Shown piece after piece: positions 37,306-46,798 of a stretch of 52,488 bases of DNA. The notes under the pieces were generated by a model. It saw only the letters and a list, made by a program, of their open reading frames with translations. It ran no database searches and was not told the DNA's origin. A program made the position numbers and the translations under genes. Source of the DNA: an uncultured Flavobacteriaceae bacterium (GTDB taxonomy: Bacteria; Bacteroidota; Bacteroidia; Flavobacteriales; Flavobacteriaceae); assembly GCA_937773465.1 (NCBI GenBank), contig CALJVK010000020.1, positions 1 to 52,488 of the forward strand, given 5' to 3'. Each line of letters starts with the position of its first letter. Position 1 is the stretch's first letter.

Positions 37306-38006
37306 AAAAAATAATTCTACCAATTACAATTTTATTATCATTTATGCTAAATGCACAGAATCCGGTTGGAGCATGGGAAAGAGTTCATGTTTCTAAGGAT
37401 GGAAAAGAATTAAAAAGCGTAGTCATTTTCTCTGAATCTCATCAAAGTATTAGTATCTATGAAAGTAAAACAGGAAAACTTATTCATTCAAATGGAGGTT
37501 CTTGGAAATTAGAAGGTCTAACTATGACTGAAGTTGTTGAATTTGATACTGATAATCCAGAGAGAGTTGGTAGTGCTGTGGTATTTGATATTAACATTGA
37601 TGATCAATTTTTAGAAATAGTTGGCAGTGAAATGAAATTTTCCAGATTAGACAATGGAGCGCCAGGTGACTTAAGTGGTGCATGGCTAATGTCAGCTAGA
37701 ATAAGAGATGGTAAAAAACAAGAAAGAGATATTTCTAGACCCAGAAAAACAATGAAAATTCTTTCTGGAACAAGATTTCAGTGGATAGCATATAATACCG
37801 AAACAAAAAAGTTTATGGCTACAGGTGGAGGAAGCTATTCGACTGTAAATGGCAAATACACTGAAAATATTGAATACTTTTCAAAGGATCTTACTAGAGT
37901 TGGAATGCAACTTGAATTTGATTATAATTTAAATAATTATAGATGGAGTCATAGGGGATTTAGCAGTAAAGGAAAGCCTATTGATGAAGTATGGATTCAA
38001 AGATAA
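37302..38006 (+). CDS. Secreted protein with a duplicated lipocalin-like domain
   Basis: 234 aa with a signal peptide (MKKIILPITILLSFMLNAQ). Two similar halves follow: the first begins NPVGAWERVHVSKDGKE (about 20-120) and the second DLSGAWLMSARIRDGKK (about 125-234). Each has a GAW start, a Gly-Gly-Ser turn (NGGSWKLEG, GGGSYSTVNG) and an ERVG/TRVG strand. This suggests a tandem duplication of a small beta-barrel. No catalytic motif or named function is recognised. It is translationally coupled to waaA, and surE follows after 46 bases. Confidence 0.75.
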   Translation: MKKIILPITILLSFMLNAQNPVGAWERVHVSKDGKELKSVVIFSESHQSISIYESKTGKLIHSNGGSWKLEGLTMTEVVEFDTDNPERVGSAVVFDINIDDQFLEIVGSEMKFSRLDNGAPGDLSGAWLMSARIRDGKKQERDISRPRKTMKILSGTRFQWIAYNTETKKFMATGGGSYSTVNGKYTENIEYFSKDLTRVGMQLEFDYNLNNYRWSHRGFSSKGKPIDEVWIQR

Positions 38007-38052
38007 ATTAGATATCTTTTAATATTTCAACTAATTTTACACAAAATAAAAT

Positions 38053-38823
38053 ATGTCAAAAAAACCTTTAATTTTAGTTACAAATGACGATGGAATATCA
38101 GCTCCAGGAATTAGAACACTAATTTCTGCAATGAACGAAATAGGTGATGTAGTTGTTGTAGCGCCTGACAGTCCCCAGTCTGCAATGGGGCATGCTATAA
38201 CAATAAATTCAACTTTGCATTGTAATGCTATAAAAATTGACAACGGTCCTCAAAAAGAATATTCATGTTCAGGGACTCCAGCAGATTGTGTGAAATTAGG
38301 AATAAATGAAATCCTAGACAGAAAACCTGATCTATGTGTTTCTGGAATTAATCACGGATCAAATTCTTCAATCAATGTTATTTATTCAGGAACAATGAGT
38401 GCAGCTGTAGAAGCAAGCATTGAAGGTATACCTGCCATAGGATTTTCCTTACTAGATTATAGTTGGGATGCAGATTTCGAAACTATAAAAGAATATGTAA
38501 TTAGTATTACTAAAAAAGCTTTACGCCAAGGTATTCCAAAAGGAAATGCCTTAAACGTAAATTTCCCTAAATTAAAAAAGAAAGAAATAAAAGGAATTAG
38601 AATTTGTCGCCAAGCTAATGCTTATTGGGTTGAAAAATTTGATAAAAGAACAAATCCGCAAGGAAAAGAATATTATTGGCTCACTGGAGAGTTTATAAAT
38701 AAGGACAAAGAAGAAGACTCAGATGAATGGGCGCTTGCAAATGGATTCATTTCAATTGTTCCTGTGAAATTTGACATGACTGATCATAACAATATTAAAA
38801 AGTTAAAAAACTGGGATTTTTAA
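38053..38823 (+). CDS. surE: 5'/3'-nucleotidase SurE
   Basis: 256 aa. The metal-binding N-terminus ILVTNDDGISAPGIRTL carries the DD pair, followed by APDSPQSAMGHAIT, the SGTPADCVKLGI core and SGINHGSNSSINVIYSGTMS. It is a survival-associated phosphatase acting on nucleoside monophosphates. It is followed by lpxB after only 4 bases, a frequent order in Flavobacteriia. No anomalies. Confidence 0.96.
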   Translation: MSKKPLILVTNDDGISAPGIRTLISAMNEIGDVVVVAPDSPQSAMGHAITINSTLHCNAIKIDNGPQKEYSCSGTPADCVKLGINEILDRKPDLCVSGINHGSNSSINVIYSGTMSAAVEASIEGIPAIGFSLLDYSWDADFETIKEYVISITKKALRQGIPKGNALNVNFPKLKKKEIKGIRICRQANAYWVEKFDKRTNPQGKEYYWLTGEFINKDKEEDSDEWALANGFISIVPVKFDMTDHNNIKKLKNWDF

Positions 38824-38827
38824 ATCA

Positions 38828-39931
38828 ATGAAATATTACATAATAGCTGGAGAAGCGTCAGGTGATTTACACGGATCAAATTTAATAAAAGAAATTATTG
38901 AATTAGATCCAAGTGCAGACATTAGAGCTTGGGGAGGAGATAAAATGAAAAATGCTGGAGCTAAAGTTGTAAAACATTTTAAAGATTTAGCATTTATGGG
39001 TTTTTATGAAGTACTGGTTAACATAGTCACTATTCTAAAGAACATCAGCTTTTGTAAAAAAGATATTCTTGAATTCAACCCAGATAAAATAATTTTTATT
39101 GACTATCCTGGATTTAATATGAGGATCGCAAAATGGTCAAAAAAATATAAATTCAAAACTGTATATTATATAGCACCTCAACTTTGGGCATGGAACGAAA
39201 AGAGAATAAAAAATATTAAAAAACATATTGATTTCTTGTATGTTATTCTTCCTTTTGAAAAAGAATTTTTTGAATTAAAACATAATTACCCAGTAAAATT
39301 TTTGGGTCACCCATTAGTTGACAGTATTAGTAATTTTAAAAAAAACTACGACTCTTCAAAAGAACAAATAATATCAAATAAAAAACCGGTAATTGCAATT
39401 TTACCAGGAAGCAGAAAACAAGAAATTAAAAAGATTTTAAACACAGTAATTAAAATAGTTGAATATTTTCCCAATCATCAATTTATAGTAGCAGGAGCGC
39501 CAAACATTGAACTTAGTTATTACAATTCAAGTCTAAAAAATAAAAACATAAAAGTAATTGAAAATAAAACTTACGAGCTTCTTTCAATATCAACTGCAGC
39601 TATTGTAACAAGTGGAACAGCAACTCTGGAAACTGCATTATTCAAGGTCCCTCAGGTGGTTTGCTACAAAAGCAGTTATTTTAGTTATTTTATTGCTAAA
39701 CTAATCGTGAAAATTAAATATATTTCACTTGTAAATCTTATAATGGACCAGCAAATCGTTAAAGAATTAATACAGCAAGATTGTAATAAAGTTAATATCA
39801 CAAATGAACTTAAAAAAATTTTAGATTTAAATCACAGAAAATCATTGCTAATTAAATATGATGAATTAACTTCAGTTCTAGGAAATTATGGAACTAGTAA
39901 AAGAGTAGCTTTAGACATAATAAAAAAATAA
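38828..39931 (+). CDS. lpxB: Lipid-A-disaccharide synthase
   Basis: 367 aa. Starts with YYIIAGEASGDLHGSNLIKE, the family signature, followed by AWGGDKMKNAGA, IDYPGFNMRIAKW, YYIAPQLWAWNEKR and ILPGSRKQEIKK; TSGTATLETALFKVP lies in the C-terminal half. It condenses UDP-diacylglucosamine and lipid X at the inner membrane. It sits in a run of envelope genes (waaA, surE, lpxB). Length and frame normal. Confidence 0.96.
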   Translation: MKYYIIAGEASGDLHGSNLIKEIIELDPSADIRAWGGDKMKNAGAKVVKHFKDLAFMGFYEVLVNIVTILKNISFCKKDILEFNPDKIIFIDYPGFNMRIAKWSKKYKFKTVYYIAPQLWAWNEKRIKNIKKHIDFLYVILPFEKEFFELKHNYPVKFLGHPLVDSISNFKKNYDSSKEQIISNKKPVIAILPGSRKQEIKKILNTVIKIVEYFPNHQFIVAGAPNIELSYYNSSLKNKNIKVIENKTYELLSISTAAIVTSGTATLETALFKVPQVVCYKSSYFSYFIAKLIVKIKYISLVNLIMDQQIVKELIQQDCNKVNITNELKKILDLNHRKSLLIKYDELTSVLGNYGTSKRVALDIIKK

Positions 39932-39935
39932 TATT

Positions 39936-40388
39936 GTGAAAATTGATGGAACAGATAAAAAAATAATTCTTGAACTTACAAATAATTCAAGAACACCAGT
40001 TTTAGAAATATCAAGGAAAATTGGTATTTCAGGAGCAGCAATTCATCAAAGAATAAGAAAGCTAGAAGAATCTGGTTTAATTAGTGGACATCACTTAAAA
40101 TTAAATCCGAAAGTATTGGGTTACTCAACTCTAGCGTTTGTAGGTGTACATTTTGACAAAGCTGAAAGAAATTCTGAAGCAATAAAATCTATGAAGAATA
40201 TTCCTGAGATTTTAGAATGTCACTACACAACTGGTAACTGGAGTGTTCTTATAAAAATATTATGTAAAGACAACGAAGATTTAATGCTGATTTTAAATAA
40301 AAAAATCCAATCTATTAAAGGAGTTTCGAGAACAGAAACATTTATTTCCTTAGAACAACAAATCGATAGACAAATAACTATTTCTTAG
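39936..40388 (+). CDS. Lrp/AsnC family transcriptional regulator
   Basis: 150 aa with a GTG start (KIDGTDKKIILELTNNSRTP follows). Winged helix-turn-helix at about 1-60 (LEISRKIGISGAAIHQRIRK) and a C-terminal RAM/ligand-binding domain (about 65-145, with ECHYTTGNWSVLIKILC). Members act as dimers or octamers and often sense amino acids. The effector and targets here are unknown. It lies 4 bases after lpxB and overlaps the convergent SemiSWEET gene by 11 bases. Confidence 0.9.
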   Translation: MKIDGTDKKIILELTNNSRTPVLEISRKIGISGAAIHQRIRKLEESGLISGHHLKLNPKVLGYSTLAFVGVHFDKAERNSEAIKSMKNIPEILECHYTTGNWSVLIKILCKDNEDLMLILNKKIQSIKGVSRTETFISLEQQIDRQITIS

Positions 40389-40650
40389 AATTAATTATAA
40401 AGAATAATATAATTAAAGTCAATATTACAGAAATAAAATTACCAACTATCATTGACAAACTTTCCAAATTAATTCCATGTATAAACCATAAAGCTAAACC
40501 TGAAACATATAAAAGATAAGTAGTAAGAGATAAACCATCAACAGATTTAGTTTTAAAAACCTTTAATACTTGTGGAACGAAAGCAATTGTTGTTAAAAAT
40601 GCAGCTGCAAATCCAATTATTTCACCCCCACTAAATAGCCAATCTAACAT
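40378..40650 (-). CDS. SemiSWEET (PQ-loop) sugar transporter
   Basis: 90 aa with three membrane helices and the PQ motif in TTIAFVPQVLKVFKTKSVDG; LSMIVGNFISVILTLIILFF is the third helix. It dimerises to form a small facilitative sugar carrier. It overlaps the 3' end of leuS by 7 bases on the same strand, and the AsnC gene tail-to-tail by 11 bases. The substrate is unknown. Confidence 0.9.
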   Translation of the reverse strand: MLDWLFSGGEIIGFAAAFLTTIAFVPQVLKVFKTKSVDGLSLTTYLLYVSGLALWFIHGINLESLSMIVGNFISVILTLIILFFIINSKK

Positions 40651-43457
40651 ACTATATTTATTATTTTACCCGGAACAACTATGATTTTTTTAATATCTCT
40701 TGGATTTAAATATTTATTTAGTCTTGAATCTTCTTTCAAAGTCTTTTTGATTTCTTCTACATTCAAAGATAATTCTAAATTCAATTTGAACTTCATTTTT
40801 CCATTAAAAGATACTGGGTATTCAAATGAAGTTTCCTTTACAAATTCTGAATTAAAAGCTGGGAAATCTTCAAAAGATATTGTATTCGAATTCCCTAACT
40901 TATTCCATATTTCTTCGCAAATGTGAGGAGCAAATGGCGATAACAAAATTGTTAAATTTTTTAAAATATGCAGATTATTACACTTTATTGAACTTAATTC
41001 ATTTACACAGATCATAAAAGCACTTACCGAAGTATTGAATGAAAAATTATTAATATCCTCTTCAACTTTCTTTATTGTTTTATGTAAAATCTTTAAACTT
41101 TCTTTTGACGGATTTTCATTACTAACATAAAATTTATCTGTTGAATGAAACAAATTCCAGTATTTTTTCAAAAAAGAATATGTTCCTGAGATACCTGCAG
41201 TATTCCATGGTTTGGCTTGTTCAATTGGACCAAGAAACATTTCATATAATCTTAGAGTATCTGCTCCATAATCATTACAAATTTGATCAGGATTTATAAC
41301 ATTATATTTAGATTTTGACATTTTTTCAACTTCTCTATGCACAATAAATTTACCATCAAAAGATTCGAAATTTGCATTGTTAAATTGAGGTTGCCAATTT
41401 CTAAGAGCATCTAAATCTAATTCGTTATTTATATTTACAAATTGTACATCAACATGTATTAGTTGAGTTTTAACATCTTTGACTACACCTTTAGAAAAAT
41501 AATTATCTGTTCCTACTTCTCTTGAAATAAAAGCGCTATTTCCAAGAATCATTCCCTGATTAATTAATTTCTTAGCATAATCTTTTACAGGTACTAGGTC
41601 TAAATCATACAAAAAATATTGCCAAAATCTTGAATATAATAAGTGTCCTGTAGCGTGCTCACTACCACCAATATATACATCAACTTCCTTCCAATAATTT
41701 AGAGATTCTTTAGATGCAAATTCTTTGTTGTTATTTGAATCCATGTATCTATTAAAATACCATGAACTTCCCGCCCAGCCTGGCATTGTGTTAAGCTCTA
41801 ATCTAAAAACAGTTTTATTATCGATTAAAGAATTAGCTACAACTTTGTTATTGATAGTGTCCCACGCCCATTCTTTTGAATTACCTAATGGTGGTTTACC
41901 ATCTTCTGTAGGCAAATACTTATCAACATCTGGAAGAGCTATAGGAAGATGATTTTCATGAATCATTACAGGGAAGTTATCCTTATAATAAACGGGGAAT
42001 GGTTCTCCCCAATACCTTTGTCGACTAAAAACAGCGTCTCTAAGCTTATAATTAATTTTGTGAACACCTTTATTTAATTGTTTTAATTTTTCGGTAGCTA
42101 AATTTATACCATCCTTATAATTCAACCCGTTCAAAGATTCTGAGTTTGTCAAAACAAATCCATCTTTACTTTGAAAAGCCTCTTTAGAAATATCTTTGTC
42201 AAGAAAAATATTTTTTATAGGTAAGTTGAAAAACTTAGCAAAGTTATAATCTCTTTGATCACCACACGGAACTGCCATAACAGCTCCTGTTCCGTATCCT
42301 GCTAAAACATAATCAGAAATCCATATTTCAAGCTTTTCATTATTAAGAGGATGAATAGCATAGGCACCAGTAAAAACTCCGCTAATTGATTTAACATCAG
42401 ACATTCTTTCTCTTTCTGTTTTTTTACTAGATTTTTGTATATAATTATTTACAGAATTTAAATTTTTATCTGTTGTTATATGTTTAACAAAAGGATGTTC
42501 AGGAGCTAATGTCATAAAAGAAACTCCGTGTATTGTATCTACTCTAGTTGTGAAAACTTCAATTTGTTTATCAAAGTTTTCTACATCAAAACTTACCATG
42601 GCTCCCTCAGATTTACCAATCCAATTTCTTTGCATTTCTTTTAAAGGCTCCGGCCAATTTATATCATTTAGTCCGCTTAAAAGTCTTTCAGAATATGCGG
42701 AAATTCTAATGCTCCATTGAGTCATTTTTTTTCTTAATACTTCATGACCTCCTCTTTCAGATAATCCATCTATAATTTCGTCATTTGCAAGAACAGTTCC
42801 TAGTTTAGGGCACCAGTTTACATCAATTTCTGACAAATAAGCCAATCTATAGTTAAGTAAAATTTGATCTTTTTCATTAGAACTAAACGAGTTCCATTCT
42901 TTGGAATCAAATTCTTTAATATCTTCACTTTGACAAGCATAAATATTGGCATTACCATTTAATTCGAAAATTGATATTAATTCAATTATATCTCTAGATT
43001 TATTAATGTTTAAATCATACCAAGAATTAAAAAGTTTTATGAACATCAACTGAGTCCACTTATAATAGTTTTTATTTGAAGTTCTAATTTCTCTAGACCA
43101 ATCGAATGAAAATCCTAATCTATCTAATTGCTCTCTATACCTTGAGATGTTTTCATTTGTAGTCTCTAAAGGGTGTCTACCGGTCTGAATAGCATATTGT
43201 TCTGCAGGAAGGCCAAAAGAATCGTATCCTTGAGGATGCAAAACATTAAATCCTTTTAATCGCTTATATCTTGAATAAATATCACTTGCAATATAACCTA
43301 ATGGATGGCCAACATGAAGTCCAGCTCCAGAGGGATAGGGAAACATGTCTAATATATAAAACTTTGGAAGTTTGCTGTTATTTTGAGCTTTGAAAGTATT
43401 ATTTTCAGCCCAGAATTTTTGCCATTTATTTTCAATTTCCTTAAAGTTATACAACAT
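40644..43457 (-). CDS. leuS: Leucyl-tRNA synthetase
   Basis: 937 aa. HIGH-type motif in FPYPSGAGLHVGHPLGYIAS, KMSKS-type motif in EKMSKSKYNVINPDQ, the editing-domain region with TRVDTIHGVSFMTLAPEH, and an anticodon-binding C-terminal domain. It charges tRNA-Leu. An insertion near 155-205 (DIIELISIFELNGNANIYAC) precedes the WCPKLGTVLANDE segment, as usual in Bacteroidota LeuRS. The frame is clean for 2.8 kb, which contrasts with the broken tract at 10.7-16.3 kb. Confidence 0.97.
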   Translation of the reverse strand: MLYNFKEIENKWQKFWAENNTFKAQNNSKLPKFYILDMFPYPSGAGLHVGHPLGYIASDIYSRYKRLKGFNVLHPQGYDSFGLPAEQYAIQTGRHPLETTNENISRYREQLDRLGFSFDWSREIRTSNKNYYKWTQLMFIKLFNSWYDLNINKSRDIIELISIFELNGNANIYACQSEDIKEFDSKEWNSFSSNEKDQILLNYRLAYLSEIDVNWCPKLGTVLANDEIIDGLSERGGHEVLRKKMTQWSIRISAYSERLLSGLNDINWPEPLKEMQRNWIGKSEGAMVSFDVENFDKQIEVFTTRVDTIHGVSFMTLAPEHPFVKHITTDKNLNSVNNYIQKSSKKTERERMSDVKSISGVFTGAYAIHPLNNEKLEIWISDYVLAGYGTGAVMAVPCGDQRDYNFAKFFNLPIKNIFLDKDISKEAFQSKDGFVLTNSESLNGLNYKDGINLATEKLKQLNKGVHKINYKLRDAVFSRQRYWGEPFPVYYKDNFPVMIHENHLPIALPDVDKYLPTEDGKPPLGNSKEWAWDTINNKVVANSLIDNKTVFRLELNTMPGWAGSSWYFNRYMDSNNNKEFASKESLNYWKEVDVYIGGSEHATGHLLYSRFWQYFLYDLDLVPVKDYAKKLINQGMILGNSAFISREVGTDNYFSKGVVKDVKTQLIHVDVQFVNINNELDLDALRNWQPQFNNANFESFDGKFIVHREVEKMSKSKYNVINPDQICNDYGADTLRLYEMFLGPIEQAKPWNTAGISGTYSFLKKYWNLFHSTDKFYVSNENPSKESLKILHKTIKKVEEDINNFSFNTSVSAFMICVNELSSIKCNNLHILKNLTILLSPFAPHICEEIWNKLGNSNTISFEDFPAFNSEFVKETSFEYPVSFNGKMKFKLNLELSLNVEEIKKTLKEDSRLNKYLNPRDIKKIIVVPGKIINIVC

Positions 43458-43474
43458 GCTTAAATTTAAAGTAA

Positions 43475-43482
43475 CAAAAATA
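43475..43482 (-). promoter_or_regulatory. -7 promoter element for leuS
   Basis: The minus strand reads TATTTTTG, an exact TAnnTTTG match 17 bases before the leuS ATG. No T-box, leader peptide or terminator is seen in the 117-base gap. Confidence 0.45.
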
Positions 43483-43574
43483 CATTTATTGTACGAATAG
43501 GAAAAGTTTAAACTACATAACCTATTGAATTAAAAAGGTTTAGTATTTTTACTAAAAATATAATACAACTCTAA

Positions 43575-44438
43575 TTGGCTATTTCTAAAAACAGAAGACT
43601 TTTAACATCATACTTTTCAGTAGTATTAAGTATTTCAATTGTTTTATTTATGATGGGTGCTTTTTTTTTAATCGCATTTAATGCTAATAAGATATCCGAC
43701 GATTTCAAAGAAAAAATCCCAATAACAATTTATTTAAAAAATAATGCTAAAAAAATAGAGATAGAACAACTGATTAAAAAACTTAATTTAAAGGATTATA
43801 CCAATTCTTTAAACTATATTTCAAAAGAAAAAGGAGCCGAAATTTTAATAAATGAAATTGGTGAGGATTTTATTGAATTTTATGGAACAAACCCTCTTTT
43901 AAACTCTATTGATGTATTTCTTAAATCTGAATTTGTAACAACTTTAGTTTTTGATGAAATTTCAAGCGAACTTAACAATACAGATTTTATAGATGAAATC
44001 ATTTATGATGCTCCATTAGTATCCTTGATTAATGATAATATCAATAAAATTAAATACTGGATTTTAGGTATTGCTATGTTTTTTCTAATTATTTCAATTG
44101 TAGTTATTAATGGCTCAATTCGGCTTTCGATATATTCCAATAGAATGAACATTAAAACTATGCAAATGGTTGGAGCAACAAGAAAATTTATAAGAAAGCC
44201 CTTTATAAACACTCATGTTAAATTAGGGTTAATAGGTTCTTTAATAGCAGTCATCATGTTAAGTTCGTCTCTATATTACATTCAAAATAACTTCGAATAT
44301 TTTAACTTTAAATCAGAAATGACTTTAATAATTTCAATGTTTGGGTCAATTTCAGTTTTTAGTATAATTATCACTTATTTATGTACTTTTTTTGCAACTC
44401 AAAAATTTTTAAAAATTAAAATAGAACAACTTTACTAA
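43575..44438 (+). CDS. ftsX: Cell division protein FtsX (permease-like)
   Basis: 287 aa with a TTG start. One N-terminal membrane helix (SVVLSISIVLFMMGAFFLIAF), an extracytoplasmic domain of about 120 residues, then three C-terminal helices (WILGIAMFFLIISIVVI and others) with MQMVGATRKFIRKPF between them, the family layout. With FtsE it regulates peptidoglycan hydrolysis at division. It starts the ftsX-DUF3098-uppP-truB cluster typical of Bacteroidota. A small inverted repeat (TTTAGTA-TTTT-TACTAAA, 43539-43556) lies just upstream. Confidence 0.92.
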   Translation: MAISKNRRLLTSYFSVVLSISIVLFMMGAFFLIAFNANKISDDFKEKIPITIYLKNNAKKIEIEQLIKKLNLKDYTNSLNYISKEKGAEILINEIGEDFIEFYGTNPLLNSIDVFLKSEFVTTLVFDEISSELNNTDFIDEIIYDAPLVSLINDNINKIKYWILGIAMFFLIISIVVINGSIRLSIYSNRMNIKTMQMVGATRKFIRKPFINTHVKLGLIGSLIAVIMLSSSLYYIQNNFEYFNFKSEMTLIISMFGSISVFSIIITYLCTFFATQKFLKIKIEQLY

Positions 44439-44683
44439 TGAAAAATAAAAACTCAAATAAGAAAACATTTGTTTTTGGAAAGAAAAATTATGTAACAATG
44501 CTTATTGGATTAGCATTTATTACAATTGGTTTTATTCTTATGTCGGGTGGAGGCAGTGAAGATCCTAATGTGTTTAATCCGGAAATATATAATTTCAGAA
44601 GAATAAAATTAGCTCCAACACTTGTTTTAATTGGATTTGGAATTCAAGTTTATGCTATTCTATTAAATCCTAGTAAAAAATAA
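44438..44683 (+). CDS. DUF3098 family membrane protein
   Basis: 81 aa. Lys-rich N-terminus, FVFGKKNYVTMLIGLAFITI with the first helix, MSGGGSEDPNVFNPEIYNFR and RIKLAPTLVLIGFGIQVYAI with the second helix. This is the DUF3098 pattern; the function is unknown. It overlaps the ftsX stop by one base and uppP starts immediately after its stop, implying a role at the division/envelope interface, though only by association. Confidence 0.9.
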   Translation: MKNKNSNKKTFVFGKKNYVTMLIGLAFITIGFILMSGGGSEDPNVFNPEIYNFRRIKLAPTLVLIGFGIQVYAILLNPSKK

Positions 44684-45484
44684 ATGGATTATTTTGAATC
44701 TATTACTTTAGGGATTGTTCAAGGATTGACTGAGTTTTTGCCAATATCTTCTAGTGGCCACTTAGAAATTTCAAAAGCAATTTTAGGAAATGATTTTTCT
44801 AATAAAGAAAGTTTACTTTTTACAATAGTTTTACATTTTGCTACAGCATTGAGTACTATTGTGTTTTTTAGAAAAGACATATCACAAATTATTTTAGGCT
44901 TATTTGATAAAAATGATAAAGAATCCTTTAAATTTTCAATATCCATAATTATATCAATGATTCCTGCAGTACTAATTGGTCTTTTTTTTGAAGAAACTAT
45001 TAATTCATTCTTTAACGGAAATTTAATTCTAGTTGCAGCAATGCTATATGTTACTGCTCTATTATTATACCTGTCAGATGTAATAAAACTTGATAGTAAA
45101 GAGATTAGCTATAAAAATAGTTTTATAATTGGTCTAGCTCAAGCAATTGCAATTCTACCAGGAATATCAAGAAGTGGAGCAACTATTGCTACTGCGGTAG
45201 TGATTGGAATTGATAGAGAAAAAGCTGCAAGATTTTCATTTATAATGGTTATCCCTTTAATTTTTGGAAGTATGGCAAAGTCAATTATAGACAATGGAAT
45301 TGTATTTGAAAACTTTGATTTATTTTCAGTTTCTCTTGGCTTTATATCTGCATTCATTACAGGACTTATAGCATGTAAGTGGATGATATCTCTAGTCAAA
45401 AAAAGTAAATTATATTATTTTTCAATTTATTGTTGTATTGTTGGATCTATAATTATTTATTATTCTTTAAAAAATGGAATTTAA
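44684..45484 (+). CDS. uppP: Undecaprenyl-diphosphate phosphatase
   Basis: 266 aa integral membrane protein. Signature motifs are QGLTEFLPISSSGHLEI at the N-terminus and LPGISRSGATIATAVVIG in the second half. It recycles the undecaprenyl carrier for cell wall and polysaccharide synthesis. It starts at the base after the DUF3098 stop and overlaps truB by 11 bases. Confidence 0.96.
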   Translation: MDYFESITLGIVQGLTEFLPISSSGHLEISKAILGNDFSNKESLLFTIVLHFATALSTIVFFRKDISQIILGLFDKNDKESFKFSISIIISMIPAVLIGLFFEETINSFFNGNLILVAAMLYVTALLLYLSDVIKLDSKEISYKNSFIIGLAQAIAILPGISRSGATIATAVVIGIDREKAARFSFIMVIPLIFGSMAKSIIDNGIVFENFDLFSVSLGFISAFITGLIACKWMISLVKKSKLYYFSIYCCIVGSIIIYYSLKNGI

Positions 45485-46142
45485 TAAAGAATCATTTTTA
45501 GAAGGCAAAATACTTTTAATTTATAAACCTTTAAACTGGACTTCTTTTCAAGTTGTTAATAAAATAAGATGGCTAATTAAAACCACATTTAATATTAAAA
45601 AAATTAAAGTAGGTCATGCTGGCACTTTGGATCCTTTAGCTGACGGATTACTAATAATATGCACTGGAAAGATGACTAAAAAAATTGACCAGTTTCAAAA
45701 ATTAAATAAGACATACACAGGTAAGTTTTTTTTAGGAGCCACTACTCCTTCTTATGATTTAGAAACTGAAGTGAATTCAAAAAAATCTATTGATCATATA
45801 ACTGAAAAATTAATTTTAAAAACAATTGAAAGCTTTAAAGGTAAAACTATTCAAACTCCTCCAATATATTCAGCAATAAAGCACAAAGGAAAAAAATTAT
45901 ATGAATTTGCAAGAAAGGGCGAAACAGTAAAAATTAAAGAAAGAGAAATTTTAATTTCAGAATTCTTGATAACAAAAAAACAACTTCCTGAATTAGATTT
46001 TATAGTAAACTGTAGTAAAGGAACCTACATTAGATCATTAGCTAATGATTTTGGAAGGAAATTAGAATGTGGAGCCTATTTGACAGAAACTAACAAGAAC
46101 AGCTATAGGAGATCATTTATTAAAGGATTCTATTTCAATTGA
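45474..46142 (+). CDS. truB: tRNA pseudouridine synthase B, C-terminus frameshifted
   Basis: 222 aa as read. Catalytic Asp in GHAGTLDPLADGLLIICTGK, with the substrate-binding TPPIYSAIKHKGKKLYEFAR and VNCSKGTYIRSLANDFG segments. It makes pseudouridine 55 in tRNA. The frame ends abruptly as RRSFIKGFYFN. Removing one G in AAAGGATTC (near 46125) gives RRSFIKDSISIEDFEKTLS, the usual C-terminus, with a stop at 46165-46167 that would overlap aat tail-to-tail. A single-base insertion error or mutation is therefore likely, with little effect on the core enzyme. Confidence 0.93.
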   Translation: MEFNKESFLEGKILLIYKPLNWTSFQVVNKIRWLIKTTFNIKKIKVGHAGTLDPLADGLLIICTGKMTKKIDQFQKLNKTYTGKFFLGATTPSYDLETEVNSKKSIDHITEKLILKTIESFKGKTIQTPPIYSAIKHKGKKLYEFARKGETVKIKEREILISEFLITKKQLPELDFIVNCSKGTYIRSLANDFGRKLECGAYLTETNKNSYRRSFIKGFYFN

Positions 46143-46158
46143 AGATTTTGAAAAGACT

Positions 46159-46791
46159 CTAAGTTAGAAAGTTTAAAAATTGTTCTCTTGAAATTTCCTC
46201 AGCTCCTAAAGATTTCAAATGTGCGCTTGGAACTTGGCAGTCTATCAACTTATATCCATTTTTAGTTAGTTCCTTAATTAAATGAATAAATCCAATTTTA
46301 CTAGCATTGTTTTCTTTACTAAACATACTTTCTCCACAAAAAACATCACCTAAATCAATTCCATAAAGTCCACCAACTAATTCAAAATCTTTCCAGACTT
46401 CAACTGAAAACGCATGACCTTCTTTGTGTAAAAGATTGTATGCTTTTTTTAATCCTTCAGTAATCCATGTTCCGTTTTGACCAAATCTTTTAACTGATGC
46501 ACAACATTCCACAACCTGGTCAAATGACTGGTTAAACGTTACATTAAAACTACCATCTTTTAAGATTTTTTTAGTTGATTTAGAAATTTTCAACTTTGCT
46601 GGAAATAAAACCATTCTAGGATCTGGACTCCACCAAACTAGATAGTCATCACTTTCAAACCATGGGAAGATCCCTTGCTTATAAGCCTGTAATATTCTTT
46701 TTGGATCTAAATCTCCACCAATAGCAACTATCCCATCATTATTTGCTGATAAAGCTGACGGAAATATATGTTCGCTACTTAATTGATGCAT
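46159..46791 (-). CDS. aat: Leucyl/phenylalanyl-tRNA-protein transferase
   Basis: 210 aa. Characteristic text: GIVAIGGDLDPKRILQAYKQ, GIFPWFESDDYLVWWSPDPR, and GGLYGIDLGDVFCGESMFS. It adds Leu or Phe to N-terminal Lys/Arg of proteins, making N-degrons for ClpAP. It lies 7 bases after the DUF3127 gene and converges with truB. Normal length and motifs. Confidence 0.96.
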   Translation of the reverse strand: MHQLSSEHIFPSALSANNDGIVAIGGDLDPKRILQAYKQGIFPWFESDDYLVWWSPDPRMVLFPAKLKISKSTKKILKDGSFNVTFNQSFDQVVECCASVKRFGQNGTWITEGLKKAYNLLHKEGHAFSVEVWKDFELVGGLYGIDLGDVFCGESMFSKENNASKIGFIHLIKELTKNGYKLIDCQVPSAHLKSLGAEEISREQFLNFLT

Positions 46792-46798
46792 TTATTAA

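Noticed and set aside
43539..43556. TTTAGTA-TTTT-TACTAAA repeat upstream of ftsX as an operator
   Set aside because: It is short and very AT-rich; such repeats are expected by chance in this sequence.
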